Positions 49,315 through 57,152 of a stretch of 64,000 nt of DNA are shown here, in pieces (positions within the stretch are counted from its first letter, which is position 1; each line of letters opens with the position of its first letter). The notes under the pieces were generated by a model. It saw only the letters and a program-made list of their open reading frames with translations. It had not been told where the DNA came from and did no database searches. Source of the DNA: Serratia silvae. Its GTDB lineage: Bacteria > Pseudomonadota > Gammaproteobacteria > Enterobacterales > Enterobacteriaceae. A program made the translations under genes and the position numbers. The stretch lies in contig NZ_JAGQDC010000007.1 in NCBI RefSeq assembly GCF_023282985.1, positions 124,001 to 188,000 on the forward strand. Direction: 5' to 3'.

Positions 49315-51609
49315 ATGAGCATCAAGGAAAACACACTTTCTGTAAAAGGAAGAAGTTACCTGGTGTTATGCCAGTCAACCTTCCTGACGTTTATGATCAC
49401 CATTCAGGCTCAGGCCAGCGATCAGCTTAAATTCGTTTACGGTGTTCCCGCAGGCTTTAGCGAATCTGAAATTGATGACTCAGCAAAATACGTTGCCACC
49501 ATGGATGGTAACACCTTACCCGATTTTATTAGCTATTCACCGCAGTTGAACAAATTGAGTTTTGATCACCAAAAATATCGCCGCAACGCCGTCACGCCTG
49601 AGGTCATAGCCAAATTACAGAAAATACTCGATCAACTGGACTATAAACAGTGCCAGAACGGCTGTGATCTGATGATTGCTGGCGAACACGTGACAGTGGA
49701 TAAAGCACGTCGCGCCATCACCTTGCGCAGCAGTGAAAGTGATTATATCCGGCCAACCACATCCTGGAGCCTGGTACATAACCAAAACGTGGATATCCGA
49801 GCGGCCAGCGATAATTATCGCGCCATGAACATCAATGGTAATGCCTGGCTGGGCATGCCAAAGCAGAGTTTTGCCTATCTCCACTGGTACGCCAGCCGCA
49901 CCCGAATGATCGACAACCGTAGTCACAATCAGGGTATTTCGACGTTCTATCTGCAGAAAAACCTCGCCTCGACCTATCTGCGAGCAGGCAGACAGAACAG
50001 CATCGACTATAACTCAGGTAGCGTGAGCACCATGCTTGCCCCCAGTTTTGATCAATTTGTTACCTTGGGCAGCCAGTCGAACCTGCGTGTCAATGACGAC
50101 AACGGGGAACTGGTGTTGTTCTCAACCGATGAGGGTAACTATGAGTTCTATCGTAATGGGCGCATGATCCTCAAGCGCCCGGCGGTATTGGGACGCAATG
50201 CGATCAATCTCGACGATTTACCCGGCGGTTACTATTCGGTTGAGATCCGTCTGGTCGATCGCAATGGTAATATCATCAACCGTGAAAATCATCCTATTAG
50301 CAACGTCAACTTCAATGGTTTTCCGGGATATGTCGCGTGGCACCTGACGGCAGGCAGAGATCTGAGTACAGATGGGCATTTGTTGGAAGCAGGGCTCAGC
50401 CGCGATCTTCGGTGGTTTTTCTTCAATGGCACCGCTATCAGAGGCTCGCAGAGAAAATGGGCCGCTGAAGGGAATATCAGCCGTCCTGAAACAATTGGGG
50501 ATATCCAGGTCACCCAAACTCTGGGAGTGATGAGTGGTGAAAAAGGCACCGGGGGTTATCTCAACCTTGCTCTAAACGGTAATGAACTGGGTAACCTTTC
50601 CTACAGCCGTTATCTAAATAATCACGTTTCACATTATAGCTATGGCTCATCAAGCAGCGCTTTTTCTTACAGCCGTGGGTTGGGCGGTGCTCTGTTGGCT
50701 TACAACTACAGCCGTTACTCCAACAGCGAAGCGCATCAACTTGAAGCACGCTGGAACTATCGCCCCAACGGGTTATGGTCGACCTTCTCGTTGGGCGTGC
50801 AAAAAGGAGGGTTCCAGCAATCCGCAGCGAACTACGGAGTTTACTTCAACACCACCTGGACGCTGGATCGCGTACAGGGCAGTTTCTCTGCCGCCCGTTC
50901 TGGAGGGCAAACCCAGCTCAGCGGAGATTATCGTCATGCCGATACCGATACCTATGGCACCACTACGTTGGGTACCACGGTCAGCCGTATCAGCAATACC
51001 AACAACGTTAATCTGTATGCCACCCGCGAAGGTAGCCGTGGCGATGTATCACTCAATCTCGGGCACCACAACAACAGCAATAATGCCGACTTGAACTACC
51101 GCGGTATGGTCGCTGCCAACGCCCACGGGATGGCTTTTGGCCGCTACAGCAACAGTGGTGCTGCAATGCTGATCTCGACTCCAGCGTTGCAAGGAATGGA
51201 CTACGGCTTTGACGTTGAAGGTTCTCCCGTTGGCAGTGGTGGCACTTACGCGGTACCGATCAGCAGCTATCAGGATATTGCTTTTGCGCGAGTCAATAGC
51301 CAGGGAAGCACACAGGATATGAACGTTGAAATCCCCGCCAACATTACCCGAGCCCATCCCGGCCAGGTTTATAGCGCCAAGGCCAGCGTTGATATCAACC
51401 TGCTTTACCATGGTTTTCTGCAAGACGCACAAGGGGAACCGGTGAGCGGAACCATTCTTGAAACCGGCGATATTGCCTACCCTAATGGCCTGTTCTCCAT
51501 TGCCAGCAAACTGCTGTTGCCAACCATCGACGTCGAAAATAATCGCCGTCGCTTTCGTTGCGATCTGAGCAAGCCGCATAACAACGTTTACCCCTGTTCG
51601 CCACTGTAG
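49315..51609 (+). CDS. Outer membrane usher, CS1/TcfC type
   Basis: 764 residues. Extended signal region ending about ITIQAQA (residue 35). The N-terminal part (FVYGVPAGFSESEIDD...) and the Cys pair QCQNGCDL are typical of alpha-fimbrial ushers; a long Tyr/Ser/Gly-rich beta-barrel region follows (e.g. LSYSRYLNNHVSHYSYGSSS), and the C-terminal GEPVSGTILETGDIAYPNGLF fits the CooC-like plug/C domain. Slightly shorter than CooC/TcfC (about 870). Exports and assembles pilin subunits. Confidence 0.85.
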   Translation: MSIKENTLSVKGRSYLVLCQSTFLTFMITIQAQASDQLKFVYGVPAGFSESEIDDSAKYVATMDGNTLPDFISYSPQLNKLSFDHQKYRRNAVTPEVIAKLQKILDQLDYKQCQNGCDLMIAGEHVTVDKARRAITLRSSESDYIRPTTSWSLVHNQNVDIRAASDNYRAMNINGNAWLGMPKQSFAYLHWYASRTRMIDNRSHNQGISTFYLQKNLASTYLRAGRQNSIDYNSGSVSTMLAPSFDQFVTLGSQSNLRVNDDNGELVLFSTDEGNYEFYRNGRMILKRPAVLGRNAINLDDLPGGYYSVEIRLVDRNGNIINRENHPISNVNFNGFPGYVAWHLTAGRDLSTDGHLLEAGLSRDLRWFFFNGTAIRGSQRKWAAEGNISRPETIGDIQVTQTLGVMSGEKGTGGYLNLALNGNELGNLSYSRYLNNHVSHYSYGSSSSAFSYSRGLGGALLAYNYSRYSNSEAHQLEARWNYRPNGLWSTFSLGVQKGGFQQSAANYGVYFNTTWTLDRVQGSFSAARSGGQTQLSGDYRHADTDTYGTTTLGTTVSRISNTNNVNLYATREGSRGDVSLNLGHHNNSNNADLNYRGMVAANAHGMAFGRYSNSGAAMLISTPALQGMDYGFDVEGSPVGSGGTYAVPISSYQDIAFARVNSQGSTQDMNVEIPANITRAHPGQVYSAKASVDINLLYHGFLQDAQGEPVSGTILETGDIAYPNGLFSIASKLLLPTIDVENNRRRFRCDLSKPHNNVYPCSPL

Positions 51610-51637
51610 TGCCGAACATCGCCTTACCGGAGCTTTT

Positions 51638-52306
51638 ATGAAGAAGATACTCTCTCTCATTACCCTGTTGGTCAGCCTGAGCGCAACCGCAGGGCCACAA
51701 TTAATGGTAACCCCCGTCAGCCTCAAAGTGTTCAATCACCACGAACAACGCGTGTCGGTGCGTAACACTGGCGATGCTCCACTTTACCTCTCCATCTCAT
51801 TGGCAAAGGTGAACAACCCCGGCGAAGTACAGGAACATAAGACGCTCATTAGCCAGCTCCCGCATCCAGAACTGATGGCTACACCCAATAAGTTGACGCT
51901 CGGCCCTAATCAGTCACGCGATATCCTGCTCACCTCACTGCAAGAACCTGCCAACGAGACGGTATATCGTTTATATGTGGTGCCGGTTAAATCTTTGAAT
52001 ATTAGCGGAACACCAGACAACAAAATTACCGCCCCTTTAACGCTTTCGGTAGGTTATGGCGTATTGATTCGCCATCTTCCTGCCCCGGCTAATCAGCGTA
52101 GTGCATTTGATCACCGTTGCAGCGCTGGTGAACTCACTTTGTATAACCGCGGTAATGTTCGCCTGCTACTGAGCCAGATTAAAACGGCGTCCAGCCAAGC
52201 TGTACCTAACGTGTTGGCACTCTTCCCCGGCACGCCGCAAACGTTGAAAACCAGGCAACTGAGCGGAGAACTGGACGGTAAGCGGGTGGAAATAGCATGT
52301 CCGTAA
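51638..52306 (+). CDS. Fimbrial periplasmic chaperone 1
   Basis: 222 residues with signal peptide cleaved after LSATA. Two-domain PapD-like chaperone: N-domain strands with LMVTPVSLKVFNHHEQRVSVRNTGDAPLYL and the edge-strand MATPNKLTLGPNQSRDILL, and C-domain from about 130, with two cysteines (HRCSAGEL and the C-terminal CP) . Likely delivers pilin to the usher. It overlaps the next gene by 10 bases. Confidence 0.85.
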   Translation: MKKILSLITLLVSLSATAGPQLMVTPVSLKVFNHHEQRVSVRNTGDAPLYLSISLAKVNNPGEVQEHKTLISQLPHPELMATPNKLTLGPNQSRDILLTSLQEPANETVYRLYVVPVKSLNISGTPDNKITAPLTLSVGYGVLIRHLPAPANQRSAFDHRCSAGELTLYNRGNVRLLLSQIKTASSQAVPNVLALFPGTPQTLKTRQLSGELDGKRVEIACP

Positions 52307-52770
52307 ATTTCTGCTGCAGATTTGGCCTGTTGGCCCCCCTGCTGTTCATACCAAACAGCTATGCGGGGGGGAAATTAAGCCTCTCGCAAGCTGAGCTGAC
52401 CATCAAACCGCAGGCTCGTTTACCAGAGCTGGTGGTAGAAAACCAGGGCGATGGGCCTCTGTATCTGGATGTCACGCAACAGCTGCTGACCAACCCGGGA
52501 TCTCAGCCAGAAACGTTGGTCGATATAGGCAATACCGAGTCACCTTCACTGCTGGTGACGCCCTCTCGCCTAACCCTCGGCCCTGGGCAAAAAAGAAATA
52601 TGCAATTGCGCGTGCTTGCACAACCGGAGAAAACGCAGGTATGGCGTATCACCTTCCGGCCACAACAGAAAATGCATGTTGTCACCGATGGAGTTGCCGC
52701 TACCCGTGCGCCGCTGCGGATCAGTATTGGCTATGGCGTAGTGATTTATCAGGCAGGGGGTCAACGATGA
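52297..52770 (+). CDS. Single-domain chaperone-like protein
   Basis: 157 residues; signal peptide ends about PNSYAG. Only the N-terminal Ig-like domain of a PapD chaperone is present: LSLSQAELTIKPQARLPELVVENQGDGPLYLDV, LVTPSRLTLGPGQKRNMQLRV and GYGVVIY. Full chaperones have a second domain of about 90 residues that is missing, and there is no sign of a frameshift: the stop is in ATGA overlap with the next start. It may be a specialised chaperone for the minor pilin or a structural subunit. Confidence 0.75.
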   Translation: MSVNFCCRFGLLAPLLFIPNSYAGGKLSLSQAELTIKPQARLPELVVENQGDGPLYLDVTQQLLTNPGSQPETLVDIGNTESPSLLVTPSRLTLGPGQKRNMQLRVLAQPEKTQVWRITFRPQQKMHVVTDGVAATRAPLRISIGYGVVIYQAGGQR

Positions 52771-53330
52771 AAATAAGTTGTTCAACAGCCTGTACGCTAC
52801 TCGTGGCATTATTGACCTCAGCCTTGAGCTCCAGGGCCGACGCCGCGGTGGTCATGGTGAAAGGGAAAACCACCAGTAGCATCAGCGCAACCGTCGTGAA
52901 GCGCAACCAACTGGTCGTCACTGACGCCAACGGTGGCTGGTACCAACAGGAAATGGAGATGTTTCAATATGGCGCAGCGAACTCCCCTTACAAAATCGAG
53001 CTGCCACTGCGGATCACCTCCAGCAACGGCACTTTTCAGGTAACTGTGGATGAAGCATTAATACTCCGCCATACGCAAACGCCGACCCTACAATTTCAGG
53101 CCGCTGAGATCGGCATGGCGAGTGTGGAAGGTAGCGTTCAGGCATTGGCAGTCGGCCGACCAACCGTATTCCATAATCCCCCAGCGGCACAACCGTTGCA
53201 AGACAGCATCGGCGATTACCGTCTCCACATTGATGCTTTGCCACCCAAAGGCGATTTCAAAACCACCGCGGGTATTTATCAAGGGGAATTGAAACTCACT
53301 TTCGAACCGGTGGCAAAAGCAGAACAATGA
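52767..53330 (+). CDS. Minor pilin subunit
   Basis: 187 residues. Signal peptide ending SSRADA, mature AVVMVKGKTTSSISATVVKRNQ. The body resembles the major pilin in layout: DANGGWYQQEMEMFQYGAAN, LPLRITSSNGTFQVTVDEA and a final GIYQGELKLTFEPV. Start ATG overlaps the previous stop (ATGA) and its own stop overlaps the next start (ATGA), so three genes are translationally coupled. Probably an adaptor or initiator subunit. Confidence 0.72.
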   Translation: MKISCSTACTLLVALLTSALSSRADAAVVMVKGKTTSSISATVVKRNQLVVTDANGGWYQQEMEMFQYGAANSPYKIELPLRITSSNGTFQVTVDEALILRHTQTPTLQFQAAEIGMASVEGSVQALAVGRPTVFHNPPAAQPLQDSIGDYRLHIDALPPKGDFKTTAGIYQGELKLTFEPVAKAEQ

Positions 53331-53995
53331 AACGGTCTCTAATTATCTTGTTAGCTTGCCTGGGTGGCGCGTACCTATCGGATAGCACTGCGGCAATCGA
53401 TATTTCGCCCAAACGTATTGAGCTGCAAGGTGACACAGCGCAAACCATCACCATCAGCAACAACGGCGATCGGATGGAATACGTCACCATCATGACCGAG
53501 TTACTGACCAATCCAGGTGTTCCCTTTATTGATGAACAACGTATTCCCTTGGGATCGCTCTACCAGCCTACGCTGTATGCGGCGCCGTTCAAACTAACGC
53601 TTAGCCCACAGCAGCAAAAGGTGATCACCTTACGCCCGTTGAAAAACGTCGATAGCGAAACCGTGTATCGCCTTAATATTCGCCCGGTGGTGCAGTTTCA
53701 GGGCACTGCAGCAGAAAGACCTGCCGCCAGTATCGCTGTAAACCTGAGTTTCAGCGCACTGATTCGCCAGCAGCCAAAACAGCAAAAACGACAGCTTGAT
53801 GTCCAGTGCGAAAGCGAGGGCGTACTTCTCACAGCCAGTGGCAATGTTCATGTCGCACTCAAAGCAGTACAAATCGATGCCAAAGCACCCGCAGATATCA
53901 ACATCTATCCAGGAACACCACAGCGGCTGCAAGGTAGACACATCATACTACCTGGATATGGCAACTGCCTTGCAGGCCAACGCACGGAAAAATAG
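53327..53995 (+). CDS. Fimbrial periplasmic chaperone 3 (two-domain)
   Basis: 222 residues. Signal peptide ending STAA; mature IDISPKRIELQGDTAQTITISNNGDR. Core chaperone features TLYAAPFKLTLSPQQQKVITLRP and the SETVYRLNIRPV strand. Second domain from about 130 with two cysteines (DVQCESEG, GNCLAG). Related to but distinct from chaperone 1; probably handles minor pilin or adhesin. Confidence 0.82.
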   Translation: MKRSLIILLACLGGAYLSDSTAAIDISPKRIELQGDTAQTITISNNGDRMEYVTIMTELLTNPGVPFIDEQRIPLGSLYQPTLYAAPFKLTLSPQQQKVITLRPLKNVDSETVYRLNIRPVVQFQGTAAERPAASIAVNLSFSALIRQQPKQQKRQLDVQCESEGVLLTASGNVHVALKAVQIDAKAPADINIYPGTPQRLQGRHIILPGYGNCLAGQRTEK

Positions 53996-53997
53996 CC

Positions 53998-54528
53998 ATG
54001 AATATCATTATTTTCGATCAAAACCGTTTGTATGCAGAGGGATTGAAACGCCTGATAAAAGAACACCACTCGTACCGTGCTCGTATTGCGATCAATGATA
54101 GACATTTACTTGCTAAAGCACATCTAGTGATCCGCACGCTAGCCTTTTCCAGCCAGGAAGATTGGCAAAGTGCCTATAATCTTCCCCAGACGCTGTATAT
54201 CTATCACCTCCCCGCATGCGACGATATGCAACGCCGTAGCAACTCATTATATCGCTGCGAACCGCTGAATATCACCCTGGATACGCTGGAGCCATACCTG
54301 AGCCATAGTACCCGCGAACCTTCCCCGGCATCAATCATTCGCCCACTGTCTACAGCTGAAATCCGGCTGATGAAATTGATCAAACTGGGTTGGCATGATG
54401 GAAAAATAGCGGCCAGTTACCGTTTAAGACCCAAAACCATCAACCAAATGCGCTACAACGTGATGAAAAAAATGGGGCTTCACAATCGCCTGGAACTGTA
54501 CCCGTTACTCAACCAACTGCATGTCTAG
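53998..54528 (+). CDS. Embedded LuxR-type regulator with pseudo-receiver
   Basis: 176 residues. N-terminus MNIIIFDQNRLYAEGLKRLIKEH looks like a receiver, but the Asp-bearing strand reads HLVIRTLAF, with no phospho-acceptor. C-terminal LuxR helix-turn-helix at about 118-165 (LSTAEIRLMKLIKLGWHDGKIAASY, NQMRYNVMKKMG) and tail NRLELYPLLNQL. It lies between the chaperone (two-base gap) and adhesin genes, so it is expressed with the operon and likely regulates it. Similar in layout to the regulator at 24066. Confidence 0.78.
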   Translation: MNIIIFDQNRLYAEGLKRLIKEHHSYRARIAINDRHLLAKAHLVIRTLAFSSQEDWQSAYNLPQTLYIYHLPACDDMQRRSNSLYRCEPLNITLDTLEPYLSHSTREPSPASIIRPLSTAEIRLMKLIKLGWHDGKIAASYRLRPKTINQMRYNVMKKMGLHNRLELYPLLNQLHV

Positions 54529-54553
54529 ACTGCTGACTCAGCAAGGAACTCTG

Positions 54554-55528
54554 ATGAAATACCTGATTTCTCTTTTTGCATTACTGCTGGTTGACGCCAG
54601 TTTAAACTGTGCATTAGCTGCGTTAGAAAATAAACCCTATCCGATAATTTCTAATATCAGTAACTGCTCTGTGGCTAAATACGATGACCACTGGGATGTT
54701 AGATTTACCGTCGCGTGGGATAAGATGACAACTCTCGCACCGGGAAAGAACTGGGGGAACGCTATGTCTCGGGGGATCCTTGTTTTTCAATTTGACCACA
54801 ACGGCAACATGGTAAACACATCGCTTCCGCAAGAGCATATTACTATGATGGGCTTTCGGGCAACTCGCATTGCTTCCATTGGTTCCGGTGTTTTGTTTTA
54901 CGGCACTGAAATCACCTACGGGTGGGACAATTACGACAAGCACCAGGCGGACGTGATGCTCAAGATTTATAAACCCAACGTGGCCAGTGTCGCCTTACAA
55001 GCTGCCAATGTTTATAACGAGGGCTTCTTACTAGATGAAAAAGGGGCAGTCTATTTTTCATCTTCAGTGACAATACCAGATTGCCCACTGATAACTGACA
55101 CCACCAAACCGCCCGCTATCGTAAACCTTACCATGAACGCCCCAGACTGGGCTTTGGGGGAAATAGGTACAGGAAAACAGCAAAAAGTGCTGACCAACAG
55201 CGCAGACCGCCTGTGTATCAACTACCTATCTACTGAGAGTAAAGACGAGGATTTTATTGTTAATGCGACTAGCGCTAATGGGATCGTCAATAATCGCTTC
55301 GTGCTGAAACACAGTCTGAAACCCACTAATACCCTGCCTTATACCCTAACGCTGGAGGGGGCAGGCAAACAATTTATCTTACCTAACAGCAATCATTCCA
55401 CCGTAAAGTTTGACAGCAGCGCTAACCAAACCTGCTTTACTCCCACGTTTGATCTGTATGGCAGTGATAATCAGGAGCCCGGCGACTATAGCGATGTTAT
55501 CACCTATGAGATCGTCACCAAAAGTTAA
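54554..55528 (+). CDS. Tip adhesin, CfaE/CooD type
   Basis: 324 residues. Signal peptide MKYLISLFALLLVDASLNCA, mature start about residue 24. An N-terminal adhesin domain (about 24-200, one disulfide candidate, NCSVAKYDDHWDVRF) is followed by a pilin domain: MNAPDWALGEIGTGKQQKVLT, VNATSANGIVNNRFVLK and the final CFTPTFDLYG and GDYSDVITYEIVTKS, which closely resembles the CfaE/CooD C-terminus. The start at 54554 was chosen for the signal peptide; the ORF is open to 54521. It ends at a convergent EamA remnant, overlapping stops. Confidence 0.85.
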   Translation: MKYLISLFALLLVDASLNCALAALENKPYPIISNISNCSVAKYDDHWDVRFTVAWDKMTTLAPGKNWGNAMSRGILVFQFDHNGNMVNTSLPQEHITMMGFRATRIASIGSGVLFYGTEITYGWDNYDKHQADVMLKIYKPNVASVALQAANVYNEGFLLDEKGAVYFSSSVTIPDCPLITDTTKPPAIVNLTMNAPDWALGEIGTGKQQKVLTNSADRLCINYLSTESKDEDFIVNATSANGIVNNRFVLKHSLKPTNTLPYTLTLEGAGKQFILPNSNHSTVKFDSSANQTCFTPTFDLYGSDNQEPGDYSDVITYEIVTKS

Positions 55529-55863
55529 TCAACCTCTTTCGCTCTATGGTTGCAGCCCCGGCAATAATCTCGTAAATATAAAGTGGCCAAGGTGACTTGG
55601 CCATGCTGACAACGCTGCGGCTTCTTAATGCCACTTACCGATGGTTTTACCGTCACAATAAAAATACCCGATATAATGACCAGCAGGCCAATACCCAATG
55701 TGAGAGTCAATTGCTCCCCCAGGAAGACAACGGACATCAGTAAGCCTATCACCGGCACCCCAAGCATCGCCGTCGACATGCTGGTGCTCGACAACCACAT
55801 GCTGGCGGCATTCACAGCAACAAAGCAGAACGCGGTCGCCAACGGTACGCTGGCCAGCAGCAT
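55525..55863 (-). pseudogene. EamA/DMT transporter remnant (C-terminal part)
   Basis: About 113 residues from MLLASVPLATAFCFVAVNAA through STAMLGVPVIGLLMSVVFLGEQ to GLLVIISGIF. This matches the last helices of a ten-helix EamA transporter. The frame continues upstream to 55953 with APWQM, as in intact members, but then degenerates, so the N-terminal eight helices are missing. Right border of the fimbrial island; the stop overlaps the adhesin stop on the other strand. Confidence 0.7.
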
Positions 55864-55953
55864 TTGCCAGGGAGCAAACTCATAAATCGAGTTGGCCGCT
55901 TTGGGGTCAGTGTAATGAGAAAAAGTTGCAGGAGGTACCGTTGGCGAGTGTAA

Positions 55954-56036
55954 TCAACAAAACTGAAAAGTATGTTGCTTTCGGCTTCTACCTTCCGAAA
56001 GCCTCTTCTTAAGAGGTTTCAGCGAATTTCAGGCAC
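55954..56036. other. Two short hairpins downstream of the tRNA operon
   Basis: GCTTTCGG/CCGAAAGC at 55977-56002 and CCTCTT/AAGAGG at 56002-56016 can form consecutive small stems. They may be remnants of the deleted transporter border. No gene was seen. Confidence 0.35.
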
Positions 56037-56058
56037 AAAAAAACCGCCTCTCGGCGGT
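56037..56058 (-). terminator. Terminator of the tRNA operon
   Basis: On the minus strand ACCGCC-GAGA-GGCGGT followed by seven T, 46 bases after tRNA-Leu. Confidence 0.85.
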
Positions 56059-56103
56059 ACGACATTACTACATATTGCTTTGATTATTCTTAGTTTATTT
56101 TCC

Positions 56104-56189
56104 TGGTACCCGGGGCGGGACTTGAACCCGCACAGCCATAAGCCGAGGGATTTTAAATCCCTTGTGTCTACCGATTTCACCACCCGGGC
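56104..56189 (-). tRNA. leuZ: tRNA-Leu (anticodon TAA)
   Basis: Cloverleaf with 7-bp acceptor stem (GCCCGGG/CCCGGGT), long variable arm, anticodon loop TTTAAAA and encoded CCA. Nearly identical to E. coli leuZ apart from the variable arm. Last gene of the three-tRNA operon. Confidence 0.95.
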
Positions 56190-56199
56190 TCGGGAAAAT

Positions 56200-56273
56200 T
56201 GGAGGCGCGTTCCGGAGTCGAACCGGACTAGACGGATTTGCAATCCGCTACATAACCGCTTTGTTAACGCGCC
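56200..56273 (-). tRNA. cysT: tRNA-Cys (anticodon GCA)
   Basis: 74 nt including CCA; acceptor stem GGCGCGT/ACGCGCC, anticodon loop with GCA, TTCGACT T-loop. Ten bases separate it from tRNA-Leu. Confidence 0.95.
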
Positions 56274-56327
56274 TTAATTCTGTTTACCTTTGCAGGCTAA
56301 GCTCGTAATTACCAGCTTTACTAAATT

Positions 56328-56403
<76 letters not shown>

Positions 56404-56469
56404 ATTAATCAGAACTTGCTGATTTTTTTAACTCTTTTGGCAACTCACCGCTGCCGTCTGATGCGATGC

Positions 56470-56497
56470 ATTCTACTTATCTGGCGTGATGAGTCAA
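56470..56497 (-). promoter_or_regulatory. Promoter of glyW-cysT-leuZ
   Basis: On the minus strand TTGACT, a 16-base spacer and TAGAAT, followed by a GC-containing discriminator (GCATCGC). Located about 65 bases before tRNA-Gly; a strong stable-RNA type promoter. Confidence 0.75.
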
Positions 56498-56547
56498 TAA
56501 AATTGTTGTCTCATCAGGTTCGTTTGCCGATTTTTACATCGCTTCGA

Positions 56548-57096
56548 TCAAGGTTCCAGCAAATCGCGGCGTGCCGCGTTCAAATATTGGAACATTGACC
56601 AGAAAGTCAACACGGCTGCGATGTACAGCAAGCCGAACGACAGATACTCCACCGTTCGCTCTGGCCGCCACAACAGGCCAACCAATGACATCATCTGCGC
56701 CATGGTTTTCACTTTACCAATCCACGAAACCGCCACGCTGCTGCGCTTGCCGATTTCCGCCATCCATTCACGCAACGACGAGATAATGATCTCGCGGGCG
56801 ATCATGGTTGCCGCAGGCAGAGTGATCCACCAGGTGTGATAATGCTCCGCTACCAGCACCAAGGCCACCGCCACCATCACCTTATCGGCAACCGGGTCGA
56901 GGAACGCACCGAAGCGAGTTGTCTGCTTCCAGCGACGGGCTAGAAAGCCGTCAAACCAATCGGTTACAGCAGCAAACACGAAAATGACCGCACAGAGCAT
57001 CGGTGCCCAGACGAACGGCAGATAAAACGCCAGTACGAAGAATGGGATCAGAACTACGCGGAACAGGGTAAGCCAAGTCGGTATATTCAATTGCAT
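56548..57096 (-). CDS. pgsA: CDP-diacylglycerol-glycerol-3-phosphate 3-phosphatidyltransferase
   Basis: 182 residues. Makes phosphatidylglycerol phosphate in the inner membrane, the committed step to PG and cardiolipin. Several helices; the CDP-alcohol phosphotransferase motif DGxxARxxxxxxxxGxxxDxxxD appears as [20 protein letters not shown] followed by VADKVMV. Lies downstream of uvrC and upstream of the tRNA genes, as in E. coli. Confidence 0.95.
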   Translation of the reverse strand: MQLNIPTWLTLFRVVLIPFFVLAFYLPFVWAPMLCAVIFVFAAVTDWFDGFLARRWKQTTRFGAFLDPVADKVMVAVALVLVAEHYHTWWITLPAATMIAREIIISSLREWMAEIGKRSSVAVSWIGKVKTMAQMMSLVGLLWRPERTVEYLSFGLLYIAAVLTFWSMFQYLNAARRDLLEP

Positions 57097-57152
57097 AATG
57101 CTGGTAACTATCTGGCTGGAGTGGAAATTAAGAGTATGTTGCTACATTGCCC

